A stretch of DNA of 64,000 bases. It comes from Streptomyces sp. NBC_01454. GTDB taxonomy: Bacteria; Actinomycetota; Actinomycetes; Streptomycetales; Streptomycetaceae. The stretch's first letter is position 1, and each line of letters starts with the position of its first letter. Below, one piece after another: positions 51,765-61,691 of the stretch. Below the pieces are notes generated by a model, which was not told the DNA's origin, searched no databases, and saw only the letters and a program-made list of their open reading frames with translations. The DNA is taken from the NCBI RefSeq assembly GCF_036227565.1, contig NZ_CP109460.1, positions 1,426,001-1,490,000 of the forward strand, given 5' to 3'. Both the position numbers and the translations under genes were made by a program.

Positions 51765-53345
51765 CTATGTGCTGGCCGGGGCGAGGTGCCAGGTTCCGTT
51801 GGTTCGGTTGAGTCCGAGGTTGATCAGTCGGCGAAGGTTGAGGGCGGCTGCTCGGGTGTGGAGCCAGGTGTCGTTCTTGATGGTGCCGCGGTAGCGGAGT
51901 TTGCGGTTGCCGTGGTGGACGAGCCAGGCGACGGCACGTTCGACCGGTGGTCTCCAGCGCCGGTAGTCGGCCTGCCAGTCGGGATCGGTGGCGGCCTGCT
52001 GGCGGGCGGCGGCGAGCAGATCGTGGTGCGGACGGATGGTCAGGATCCGCCCGGCCTTGGCCTTGGTGCACCGCTCACGAAGGGGGCATCCGGCGCACAC
52101 GTCCTTGAACCAGGCTTTGCGCTGGTGGTACTGCCCGGCGGGAGCGGATAAAGGGACGGTGTGTCCGGCGGGGCAGGTCACGGTGGCGGCGACGGTGTCG
52201 ATGACGAAGTCGTCGAGGGTGAAGCCGCCAGGGACGGCGGGCCGCAGCGGTGCGGGTTTGAGGAACAGCCGGTGACCGGCGGTTTCGAGGCTGTGGCGGG
52301 CGTCACCTGTGGAGTAGGCGGTGTCACCGAAGGCGTCAACGGGCTCGTCCTCGTCGGTGAGCAGGTCGATTCCGACCATCGCCTCGTGGTGCTCGGGACC
52401 GGCTCCGGGCCGCAGGGCGACGGCGGTGTATAACCCGGTCTCGGGCTCAATGGCGAGGTGGGCCTTGAAGCCGTCCTGCTGGTGGGTGCGGGTCTTGTGC
52501 ACGTGCCGGGCTTCGGGGTCGACAGTGGAGACCATCCGGTTCTGTGCGGTGCCTTGGGTGATGCGCCAGCGCCCGTCGCGGCCGTCGGAGTCCTCGGCGG
52601 GCTCCACGTCCTGGCCCGCGACCAGGGCCAGGATGCCGACCGCGTTCGCGGCCTTCTCGCCGAGCTGCTGCTCGGGCAGGTGGCCCAGCAGCCGCAGCGC
52701 GTCACCGACCAGGGCGTCGACCAGGTCGGCACGGGCCTGCTCGTCGTTCCAGGCGATCCTCGGCTTGCCCGGGTCGTTGTAGTCGTGCGCGGTGCAGTGC
52801 ACCGCGACCACCTCGCCGGCCCCGGGGACGTCCCGGATCACCGCCCGGATGGCGGCGATGATCTGGGTGACGGTGTCCTGGGTGGCCACCGCGTCATCCA
52901 GCACGGTGGAATCCAGCGCCCGGCGGTGCTTGCCCTTGAGGACACCGGTGGCCTTCACGACCTCCCGCACAGCCTCGAACACCCGGTTCGGCCGGGCGGA
53001 ACGGGCCAGCCGGCGGCGGAAGTAGGCCAGCAACGACGGATCGAACGCCATGTCATGAAGGCCCAGTCCGCAGGCTGCCTTCCACCTCAGGTCGCACCGC
53101 AGTTCCTGGACCGTCTCGAAGTCCGACAGCCCGTGCAGGGCCTGCAGCGTGATCGCCGAGGCCAGGATCTGCGGCGGCATACTCGGCCGCCCGTTCGCCG
53201 ACGGGTACATGTCCGCGAACATCTCCGCTTCGAACAGCGTGCTGCGATGCTCGGCCAGGAAAGCGAACACACTCCCCGCCGGGATCAAATCCCGGCAGGT
53301 CTCCCACACATCCGGCCCGACCGTCTCCCCGGCCCATTCCCCCAT
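51765..53345 (-). CDS. IS1182 family transposase
   Basis: The 526-residue protein has the DDE arrangement of the IS1182 group: Asp in ALDSTVLDDAV, Asp in DAFGDTAYSTGDAR, and Glu in PPVERAVAWLVHHGNRKLRYRG. Four cysteines in the CPAGHT and CAGCPLRERC segments near the C-terminus resemble a zinc site. I chose the ATG at 53345 (MGEWAGETVGPDVW); an ATG at 53408 inside the terminal repeat would add 21 residues encoded by a hairpin. Two leucines are encoded by TTA (near 52430 and 52150), so expression may depend on bldA. Confidence 0.92.
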   Translation of the reverse strand: MGEWAGETVGPDVWETCRDLIPAGSVFAFLAEHRSTLFEAEMFADMYPSANGRPSMPPQILASAITLQALHGLSDFETVQELRCDLRWKAACGLGLHDMAFDPSLLAYFRRRLARSARPNRVFEAVREVVKATGVLKGKHRRALDSTVLDDAVATQDTVTQIIAAIRAVIRDVPGAGEVVAVHCTAHDYNDPGKPRIAWNDEQARADLVDALVGDALRLLGHLPEQQLGEKAANAVGILALVAGQDVEPAEDSDGRDGRWRITQGTAQNRMVSTVDPEARHVHKTRTHQQDGFKAHLAIEPETGLYTAVALRPGAGPEHHEAMVGIDLLTDEDEPVDAFGDTAYSTGDARHSLETAGHRLFLKPAPLRPAVPGGFTLDDFVIDTVAATVTCPAGHTVPLSAPAGQYHQRKAWFKDVCAGCPLRERCTKAKAGRILTIRPHHDLLAAARQQAATDPDWQADYRRWRPPVERAVAWLVHHGNRKLRYRGTIKNDTWLHTRAAALNLRRLINLGLNRTNGTWHLAPAST

Positions 53346-53360
53346 CACCACAACAAGCAG

Positions 53361-53392
53361 TCTGGCCCCGCCGCTCACGCGGCGGGGCCAGA
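53361..53392 (-). other. 14-bp perfect hairpin between IS right end and transposase start
   Basis: Arms 53361-53374 and 53379-53392 pair perfectly with a TCAC loop, between the right inverted repeat and the transposase ATG. Similar subterminal hairpins in other IS elements block translation of messages that enter from outside, which is the likely role here. Confidence 0.6.
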
Positions 53393-53432
53393 ACTCCAAG
53401 ATCTTCATGAGTCTTCTAGGCCGTGTCCGCCG

Positions 53433-54845
53433 TCAGCGGCGGTGTCCGCGCAGCCGCCGCCAGACCGACTTGGCGGCGTAGTGGCCGGACATGCCGTGGA
53501 CGCCGGGGCCGGGCGGGGTGGCCTGCGAGCAGAGGAAGACGGCGGGGTGCGCGGTCTCGTACGGGACGCGGGCGAGCTTGGGGCGGATGAGCAGCCGCAG
53601 GCCGGCCGCGGAGCCGGTGGCGGTGTCGCCGCCCACGTAATTGGCGTTACGGGCGGCGAGTTGCGGCGGGCCGGCCACCGCGCGCGCCAGGACCAGGTCG
53701 CGGAAGCCGGGTGCGAAACGCTCGATCTGCCGCTCGACGACCTCGGTGGCGTCGCCCTCCCAGCCGTGGGGGACATGGCCGTACGCCCAGAACGTGTGCT
53801 TGCCCTCGGGGGCGCGGGTGGGGTCGATCAGGCTGGGCTGAGCGGTGATCAGGAAGGGGCGGGACGGGTCCTGGCCGTATGTGGCGGCGTTCAGCGCGGC
53901 GGCGATCTCACCGCTGGTGGGGCCGATGTGGACGGTGCCGGCGCGGCGGGCCGCCGCGGCCGTCCACGGCACCGGGCCCGAGAGCGCGTAGTCGACCTTG
54001 AAGACGCTGGGGCCGTACTTCACGTCGCGGTAGGCGTTGCCCAGGCCGGCGATCCGGGCGAGCGCGGTCGGTGAGGTGTCGAAGACGTACGCCCGGGCCG
54101 GCGGCAGGTCGTCCAGCCGCTTGACCTCGAAGTCGGTGTGCACCGCACCGCCATGGGCGCGCAGCAGCCCGGCGAGGGCGTCGGAGATGGCCTGGGAGCC
54201 GCCGCGGGCCACCGGCCAGCCGTGGGCGTGGGCGGCGAGCGCGAACATCAGGGCCATGCCGGAGGTCCCGAAGCCGCCGAGCGGGGCGTTGGCGTGCGCG
54301 CCGAGCCCGGCCAGCAGCGCACGGGCCTTCTCGTCCTGGAAGCGGCGGTTGAGCAGGGTGACCGGCTGCATCGCGACCAGGCCGAAGCGGGCGTAGGTCA
54401 GCGGGTCCTGGGGCAGGCCGAGCCACTGGGTGCGCAGGAAGTCATGGGCCATCGTCTCCCACTTGCCGACGAAGGGCGCGACGAGCCTGCGGTAGGTGCC
54501 GGCGTCGCGCGGCCCGAAGGACATGGCGGTCTCACCGACGCAGTGGGCGAGCACGGCGGCCGTGCCGTCCGGGAAGGGGTGCGCCATCGGGAGGTCGGGG
54601 TGCAGCCATTCCAGGCCGTGGCGCGCCAGCGGCATGGCGGCGAAGGCGGGTGAGCCCGCGCCCGTGGGGTGCACCGCCGAGCAGGGGTCGTGGCGGAAAC
54701 CGGGGAGGGTCAGCTCCTCGGTGCGGGCACCGCCGCCGATGGTGTCGCAGGCCTCGAAGACCTCCACGGACATGCCCCGGCGGGCGAGTTCGGCCGCGGC
54801 CGTCAGGCCGTTGGGGCCCGCCCCGATCACCACGGCATCAAGCAT
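53433..54845 (-). CDS. Phytoene-desaturase-like FAD-dependent oxidoreductase
   Basis: The 470-residue protein opens with the dinucleotide-binding motif [29 protein letters not shown] and GGGARTEEL, and ends with [17 protein letters not shown], the C-terminal FAD segment of CrtI-like enzymes. The substrate is unknown; no carotenoid genes adjoin it. The ATG at 54845 is preferred, though a frame with GTG starts extends to 54872. It follows the IMPase-like gene by 49 bp. Its 3' end is 13 bp from the IS. Confidence 0.85.
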   Translation of the reverse strand: MLDAVVIGAGPNGLTAAAELARRGMSVEVFEACDTIGGGARTEELTLPGFRHDPCSAVHPTGAGSPAFAAMPLARHGLEWLHPDLPMAHPFPDGTAAVLAHCVGETAMSFGPRDAGTYRRLVAPFVGKWETMAHDFLRTQWLGLPQDPLTYARFGLVAMQPVTLLNRRFQDEKARALLAGLGAHANAPLGGFGTSGMALMFALAAHAHGWPVARGGSQAISDALAGLLRAHGGAVHTDFEVKRLDDLPPARAYVFDTSPTALARIAGLGNAYRDVKYGPSVFKVDYALSGPVPWTAAAARRAGTVHIGPTSGEIAAALNAATYGQDPSRPFLITAQPSLIDPTRAPEGKHTFWAYGHVPHGWEGDATEVVERQIERFAPGFRDLVLARAVAGPPQLAARNANYVGGDTATGSAAGLRLLIRPKLARVPYETAHPAVFLCSQATPPGPGVHGMSGHYAAKSVWRRLRGHRR

Positions 54846-54894
54846 CCTCGGCACCTGCGCCACTCCCCTCACGTCCGATCCTCATCGGCGAGGA

Positions 54895-55791
54895 TCAGTT
54901 GGCGGCTGCCAGCAGTCCGAGGATACGCCGCGCCGTTTCGGCGTCCCGCGCCGCAGTGAAGGGCAGTGCGTTGCCGCCCTCGATCCGGAAGGGCTGCCCG
55001 GCAACCGTGCCGCTCGTGCCGCCCGCCTCCTGGACCAGCAGCAGCCCGGCGGCGTGATCCCAGGCGTTTTCCCAGCTGAAGGCGATGGCGTCGAGCTCGC
55101 CGCGGGCTATGTGCAGATACTCCAGGCCCGCCGAGCCGCAGGGCCGCGGGGCGATACCGGCGGTGTCCAGGGTGGCGAGCACCCGCTTCTGGTCGTCGTC
55201 GGTGAAGTCGTAGTGGGAGGTGGCGACATCGAGGACGGCGCCCGGCGCGGGGCTGCCGGTGTGCAGCGGTGTGCCGTTCAGCTCGGCGCCGGCGCCGCGG
55301 CGGGCGACGGCCAGCAGGCCGAGCGCGGGGGCGTACGTCCACGACGCGAGCACCTCGCCGCGGTGGGCGAGCGCGACGAGCGTGGCGAAGCCGGGGTCGC
55401 CGTGCACGAACTGGCGGGTGCCGTCGACCGGGTCGACGATCCAGACGGGGGCGTCGCCGTGCAGCGCGTCGAGCACGGTGGGGTCGGCGTGCACCGCCTC
55501 CTCGCCGACCACCCGGGAGCCGGGCAGCAGGTCCGTCAGAGCGGCGGTGAGCTGCTCCTCGGCGCGGCGGTCGGCGACCGTGACGAGGTCGTGCGGGCCG
55601 TTCTTCTCGACGATGTCCTCGGCGGCGAGCTGGCGGAAGCGCGGCATGATCTCGTCGGCAGCGGCGCGGCGGACGGCGGCCTCGACGGCGGCCAGGTCCA
55701 GGCCCGACAGGTCCGGCGACAGGGTCATGGCAACAGCGTCGGTGATATCCGTGGTATCTCCCGAATCATGAGTACGAATTGGCTCGATCAT
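54895..55791 (-). CDS. Inositol-monophosphatase-family phosphatase
   Basis: The 298-residue protein has the two metal motifs of the family, VGEEAVH with DPVDGTRQFVHG, and ENAWDHAAGLLLVQEAGG. In actinobacteria such enzymes include histidinol-phosphatase (HisN), inositol monophosphatase and PAP phosphatase; no his genes adjoin it, so the substrate remains open. The ATG at 55791 gives about 20 residues before the domain; an ATG at 55728 is an alternative. Confidence 0.85.
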   Translation of the reverse strand: MIEPIRTHDSGDTTDITDAVAMTLSPDLSGLDLAAVEAAVRRAAADEIMPRFRQLAAEDIVEKNGPHDLVTVADRRAEEQLTAALTDLLPGSRVVGEEAVHADPTVLDALHGDAPVWIVDPVDGTRQFVHGDPGFATLVALAHRGEVLASWTYAPALGLLAVARRGAGAELNGTPLHTGSPAPGAVLDVATSHYDFTDDDQKRVLATLDTAGIAPRPCGSAGLEYLHIARGELDAIAFSWENAWDHAAGLLLVQEAGGTSGTVAGQPFRIEGGNALPFTAARDAETARRILGLLAAAN

Positions 55792-55916
55792 GCATCCATC
55801 GAACCATGAGCCACTGACACGGCGGCTGGACCGCAGGTGAACTCCGGATGCCGCGGAGGGCACGGCCCGGAACCGCTCCGGGCGCCGCCCCGGGCCCCGC
55901 ACCGCCCCGGGCCGCC

Positions 55917-57821
55917 TCAGCGCCCGGCCGCGTACCCCTGCATCCCCCGCGGATTCGCCGCCGCGGACAGCACACCGCTCTCCGGGTCCCGGGCCACGGC
56001 ACACAGCCGCCCCTCGGACCAGTCGTCACCCACCGTGACCCGGTGACCGCGCCGCCGCAGCTCGTCGATGATCCCCCGGCCGATCCGGGACTCCACGGTC
56101 ACGCTCCCCGGCCGCATCCCGCGGGGGAAGAAGGAGCCGGGGAAGGAGTCCTGGTGCCAGTTCGGGGCGTCGATGGCGCCCTGCAGGTCGAGACCGCCGC
56201 GGACCGCTCCGCGCAGCGCCACGGCCAGGAAGAAGTGGACCTGCCACTGGTCCTGCTGATCGCCGCCGGGCGTCCCGAAGGCCATCACCGGGACCCCGTC
56301 GCGCAGCGCCAGGGACGGGGTGAGGGTGGTGCGGGGGCGGCGCCCCGGGGTGAGGGAATTCGGCAGGCCCTCCTCCAGCCAGGCCATCTGCAGCCGGGTG
56401 CCGAGCGGGAAGCCGAGCCCCGGGACGACGGGGTTGGACTGCAGCCAGCCGCCGGAGGGCGTGGCGGAGACGAGGTTGCCCCAGCGGTCGACGACATCGA
56501 TGTGGCAGGTGTCGCCGCGCGTGGCGCCGGTCCGGTCGATCTCCGGTGCGACCTCCGCGGGCACCGCACCGGGCGCGGCGCCCGTGAGCACCGCACCGGA
56601 CCCACCGCCCCCTACGGTCGGCTCGCCCACTCCCCCACCCCCGACGGTCGGCTCGCCCGCTCCGCTGCCGCCGCCCGTCGCGCCGAAGCCGTCCGCACCC
56701 GCCGCGGCCGCCACCGCGTGCCGGCTCAGCCGCGGGGTGCGCCCGTCCGGACTGCCGGGCCGCAGTTCGTACGAGGCCCGCTCGCCGATGAGGGCCCGGC
56801 GCGCGGCGTTGTAGCCGTCGCCGAGGAGGGTGTCGAGCGGCACGTCCCGGGCGTCGCCGTACCAGGCCTCGCGGTCGGCCATCGCCAGCTTGCCGCCCTC
56901 GATGAGCAGATGGACGTACTCGGGGCTGCCGTATGCGGGCAACTCCGATGGCAGCAGGGCGAGTTGCTGGAGGAAGACGGGGCCCTGGGACCAGCCGCCC
57001 GCCTTGGCGACGGTCCAGCCGTTCCAGTCGTGGGTGACCGGTGCTTCGTACGTGGCGGAGAAGGCCGCCAGGTCGTCGCCGGTGAGGGTGCCGGCATGGC
57101 GTTCACCGGAGGTGTCCATGGCCGGGCGGGCCGCGAAGGCGGCGAGTGCCTCGCCGATGAACCCTTCACGCCAGATGCGGCGGGCGGCGTCGAGCTGCGC
57201 CTCGCGGCCGGCCGACGCGGCCTCCGCCTCCGCGATCAGCCGCCGCCAGGTGGCCGCCAGCGGACGGTTCCTGAGCAGCCCGCCGGGGGCGACGGACTTC
57301 CCGCCCGGGAGGTAGATCTCGGCGGAGGAGGTCCACTCCGTCTCGAAGAGCGCACGGACCGTCTCGACGGCCTCGCCGATCCGCTCGACGGCGGGATGGC
57401 CGTGTTCGGCGTACTCGATGGCGTACCGCAGCACCTCGGCGAGGGATTTGCTGCCGTGGTCGCGCAGCAGCAGCATCCAGGCGTCGAAGGCACCGGGGAC
57501 CGCGGCGGCCAGCGGCCCGGTGCCGGGCACCAGGTCGAGGCCGAGGGCGGTGTAGTGCGCCACGCTCGCACCGGCCGGCGCCGGGCCCTGGCCGCACAGC
57601 ACCCGCACCGGCCCGTCAGCGGGCGCCAGGATGATCGGCGCCTCGCCCGCCGGCCCGTTCAGATGCGGCTCCACGACATGCAGCACGAACCCCGCGGCCA
57701 CCGCCGCGTCAAAGGCGTTGCCGCCGTCCTCCAGGACGGCCATCGCGGACTGCGACGCCAGCCAGTGCGTGGTGGAGGCCATCCCGAAGGTGCCTTGGAG
57801 GGTCGGGCGGGTGGTGAACAC
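55917..57821 (-). CDS. Gamma-glutamyltransferase-family (Ntn) hydrolase
   Basis: The 634-residue protein belongs to the gamma-glutamyltranspeptidase family. The self-processing threonine is in GDTCHIDVVDRWGNLVSATPS, followed by PGKRP-like TPGRRPRTTLTPSL and GTPGGDQQDQWQ. There is no signal peptide, so a cytoplasmic acylase or oxamate-amidohydrolase-like role is as likely as glutathione transfer. Just before the processing threonine lies a Gly-rich loop in which GEPTVGGGG occurs twice (about 56600-56665), a local duplication. A 30-codon open frame precedes it on the same strand. Confidence 0.85.
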   Translation of the reverse strand: MFTTRPTLQGTFGMASTTHWLASQSAMAVLEDGGNAFDAAVAAGFVLHVVEPHLNGPAGEAPIILAPADGPVRVLCGQGPAPAGASVAHYTALGLDLVPGTGPLAAAVPGAFDAWMLLLRDHGSKSLAEVLRYAIEYAEHGHPAVERIGEAVETVRALFETEWTSSAEIYLPGGKSVAPGGLLRNRPLAATWRRLIAEAEAASAGREAQLDAARRIWREGFIGEALAAFAARPAMDTSGERHAGTLTGDDLAAFSATYEAPVTHDWNGWTVAKAGGWSQGPVFLQQLALLPSELPAYGSPEYVHLLIEGGKLAMADREAWYGDARDVPLDTLLGDGYNAARRALIGERASYELRPGSPDGRTPRLSRHAVAAAAGADGFGATGGGSGAGEPTVGGGGVGEPTVGGGGSGAVLTGAAPGAVPAEVAPEIDRTGATRGDTCHIDVVDRWGNLVSATPSGGWLQSNPVVPGLGFPLGTRLQMAWLEEGLPNSLTPGRRPRTTLTPSLALRDGVPVMAFGTPGGDQQDQWQVHFFLAVALRGAVRGGLDLQGAIDAPNWHQDSFPGSFFPRGMRPGSVTVESRIGRGIIDELRRRGHRVTVGDDWSEGRLCAVARDPESGVLSAAANPRGMQGYAAGR

Positions 57822-57890
57822 GGTGACTCCTCGATCGGTGCGGAGGGGCGGGGCTCGGACGTCACGGGCGGGGTGGGGCGGGGCCGTCCC

Positions 57891-57983
57891 TCACTGGAGG
57901 AGGGAGGTGAACTGCCCACGCTCCCGCAGCCCGATCTCATCGGCCGCAGACGGCGGATCGAGGTCCGGCAGCTCCGAGTTCAT
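57891..57983 (-). CDS. Predicted 30-residue peptide upstream of the GGT-like gene
   Basis: The frame runs from an ATG (57983) to a TGA and encodes 30 residues that begin MNSELPDLDPPSAADEIG and end in FTSLLQ. A perfect GGAGG lies six bases before the ATG, and 26 of 30 codons end in G or C, as expected of a real gene. The stop lies 69 bp before the GGT-like start. The acidic, Pro-rich N-terminal half and hydrophobic end could suit a small leader or precursor peptide, but I recognise no family. It may also be a regulatory upstream frame. Confidence 0.55.
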   Translation of the reverse strand: MNSELPDLDPPSAADEIGLRERGQFTSLLQ

Positions 57984-58081
57984 GTGATTCCTCCGGTGTG
58001 GGTCGGGGCGTCATCACCGTACGGGGACACGGCATCACTACCCACTCGCCCCCATCCGCCCCGCTGCGTACCCTCGGCCCC

Positions 58082-58846
58082 ATGACCGGCACCGATGTGT
58101 CCCCCGACCAGTCGCCCCGCCGCCCCCTCGTCGCGATCCTCACCGGGGCGGGGATCTCCACCGACTCCGGGATCCCCGACTATCGCGGGCCGAACGGGCT
58201 GTGGCGGCGGGATCCGGAGGCGGAGAAGCTCGTCACCTACGACGTGTACATGAGCGATCCGGAGATCCGGCGGCGCTCGTGGCGGATGCGGCAGGAGAGC
58301 CCGGCGTTCCGGGCGCGGCCGAATGCCGGGCACGAGGCGGTGGCCCGGCTGGAGCGGTCCGGGACGCCGGTGCGGGTGATCACGCAGAACGTGGACGGGC
58401 TGCATCAGCTCGCCGGAGTGCCCGCACGCAAGGTCCTCGAACTGCACGGCACCGTACGGGCGGTCGTCTGCACCCGCTGTCATGCGCGGTCGTCCATGGC
58501 GGAGGCTCTGGAGCGGGTGGCCGCGGGCGAGCCCGATCCGGCGTGTCCGGTGTGCGGCGGGATTCTGAAGTCGGCGACGGTGATGTTCGGCGAGCGGCTG
58601 GATCCGCAGGTGCTCGGCACGGCCCTGGGTGTGGCGAAGGCGGCCGAGGTCTTCCTTGCCGTCGGCAGCACGCTCCAGGTACAGCCCGCCGCCTCGCTCG
58701 CCGGGGTGGCGGCCGACCACGGCGCCCGGCTGATCATCGTCAACTCCGAGCCGACCCCATACGACGACCGCGCCGACGAGGTGATCCGCGAGCCGATCGG
58801 CACGGCCCTGCCGAGACTGCTGGAGGGGCTGACGGCGGGCCGCTGA
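58082..58846 (+). CDS. Sirtuin (NAD-dependent protein deacylase)
   Basis: The 254-residue protein has the complete sirtuin core: LTGAGISTDSGIPDYRG, ITQNVDGLH, LELHGT with the catalytic histidine, and two zinc pairs (CTRC and CPVC). NAD is consumed to release nicotinamide and O-acyl-ADP-ribose. It is probably a CobB-type regulator of metabolic enzymes such as acyl-CoA synthetases. The ATG at 58082 is chosen. It is divergent from the 30-codon frame and convergent with the lipoate ligase. Confidence 0.93.
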   Translation: MTGTDVSPDQSPRRPLVAILTGAGISTDSGIPDYRGPNGLWRRDPEAEKLVTYDVYMSDPEIRRRSWRMRQESPAFRARPNAGHEAVARLERSGTPVRVITQNVDGLHQLAGVPARKVLELHGTVRAVVCTRCHARSSMAEALERVAAGEPDPACPVCGGILKSATVMFGERLDPQVLGTALGVAKAAEVFLAVGSTLQVQPAASLAGVAADHGARLIIVNSEPTPYDDRADEVIREPIGTALPRLLEGLTAGR

Positions 58847-58878
58847 GGATTCCTTCCGCCGGCCTTCCCCCACCCCTG

Positions 58879-59934
58879 TCAGGGCACGCGCGCCGTCCAC
58901 TCCCGGGAGCTGAACTTGTCCGCGGCCAGCTGCCGGGCACGGGTCAGTTCCGCGTCCGAGACCGTGCCGTCCGACCCGCCGAAGCGTGCCCGGAACGACG
59001 CGATCATCCGGTCGATGACCTCGGCGCGCGGCAGTCCGGTCTGGCGGCGCAGCGGATCCACCCGCTTCCTGGCGCTGGCGATGCCCTTGTCCGACAGCTT
59101 CTCCCGGCCGATCCGCAGCACCTCGACCATCTTCTCCGCATCGATGTCGTACGCCATCGTGACGTGGTGCAGCACCGCCCCCGCGCCCGTCACCACCCGT
59201 TTCTGCGCCGCCCCCGCGATCTTCCCGGCGTCCGTCGCGATGTCGTTGAGCGGCTTGTACCAAGCCGTGATGCCCATGTCGCCGAGCGCGCCCAGCACCC
59301 AGTCGTCCAGGTAGGCGTAGCTCTCGGCGAACGACAGCCCCTGCACCAGCGTCTGCGGCACGCTCAGCGAGTACGTGATGGTGCTCTGCGGCTCCACGAA
59401 CATGGCGCCGCCGCCGGAGATCCGCCGCACGACCGTCACGCCGTGTTTCTCGGCTCCGCCGGGGTCGACCTCGTTGCGCAGCGACTGGAAGCTGCCGATG
59501 ATCACGGCGGGGCGGTCCCATTCCCATACCCGCAGCGTCGGCGGGCGGCGGCCCGTCGCGACCTCGGTCGTCAGGACCTCGTCCAACGCCATGTGGAGCG
59601 CGGGGTGTTGGGGGCCGTCGTGAAGGATCTGCCAGTCGTGGTCCGTCCAGTCCGTGGCACCCGCGAGCGCGCGGCGCACGGCGATTCCCACGGCCTCGCT
59701 GCTGAAGCCGAACAGCACGGCACCGGCAGGAAGGGCCGCGTCGATCCGGGCCGCCAGTACGCGCGCGTCGGTGTCGGCGGCGGCGCCCTCCAGGGAGCGG
59801 TTGATGTCCGACAGTGCCTCGTCGGGTTCCAGGAAGAAGTCCCCGGAGACCCGCACCTGACGCAGCGCGCCGTCCACGACTTCCAGATCGACCACCACGA
59901 GCTTGCCGCCCGGCACCTTGTATTCACCGTGCAC
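58879..59934 (-). CDS. Lipoate-protein ligase family protein with N-terminal accessory domain
   Basis: The 351-residue protein has an N-terminal domain (about residues 1-85, EYKVPGGKLVVVDLEV and VSGDFFLEPDEAL) that corresponds to the accessory C-terminal domain of classical LplA. The catalytic domain follows with VVRRISGGGAMF and DAGKIAGAAQKR, whose lysine contacts lipoyl-AMP. The domain order is thus the reverse of E. coli LplA. It attaches lipoate or another acyl group to carrier proteins. The GTG at 59934 follows GGGAGG. It lies 61 bp after the NCS1 transporter. Confidence 0.85.
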   Translation of the reverse strand: MHGEYKVPGGKLVVVDLEVVDGALRQVRVSGDFFLEPDEALSDINRSLEGAAADTDARVLAARIDAALPAGAVLFGFSSEAVGIAVRRALAGATDWTDHDWQILHDGPQHPALHMALDEVLTTEVATGRRPPTLRVWEWDRPAVIIGSFQSLRNEVDPGGAEKHGVTVVRRISGGGAMFVEPQSTITYSLSVPQTLVQGLSFAESYAYLDDWVLGALGDMGITAWYKPLNDIATDAGKIAGAAQKRVVTGAGAVLHHVTMAYDIDAEKMVEVLRIGREKLSDKGIASARKRVDPLRRQTGLPRAEVIDRMIASFRARFGGSDGTVSDAELTRARQLAADKFSSREWTARVP

Positions 59935-59995
59935 GGTGCTTCCTCCCTGTGGGGTGTCCCGGTGCGATGTCCGGGTGGGTGTCCGACGGCCGATG

Positions 59996-61552
<1,557 letters not shown>

Positions 61553-61691
61553 ACGGGGGCCTTTCGTCCGGGTACGGGCCGCCGGCGGCCGGGCGGCGGG
61601 ACGGGGCGTCGGCCCGCGGGGCCCGGTCCGGCGGCCGGACACCGCCGCCACCCGGTCCCGCGGCCGTAAGGTGCCGCGCCCCGCCGCCCGT

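Larger units (their letters stand above)
51701..53420. mobile_element. IS1182-like insertion sequence, intact
   Basis: The element is 1,720 bp and carries one transposase gene. Its ends are perfect 24-bp inverted repeats (51701-51724 and 53397-53420). Both begin with CCTAG, so CTAG (51702-51705 and 53416-53419) may instead be a 4-bp target duplication with 19-bp inverted repeats inside. The transposase is full length and the repeats are identical, so the insertion looks recent and possibly active. It lies between the FAD oxidoreductase and macrodomain genes. Confidence 0.93.

Noticed and set aside
58847..58878. Possible terminator between the convergent sirtuin and lipoate ligase genes
   Set aside because: The 32-bp gap shows no convincing inverted repeat.
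51145..59934. A sirtuin-M/lipoyl ADP-ribosylation operon
   Set aside because: The genes are not cotranscribed, the sirtuin has the canonical LELHGT histidine, and no GcvH-like gene is present.
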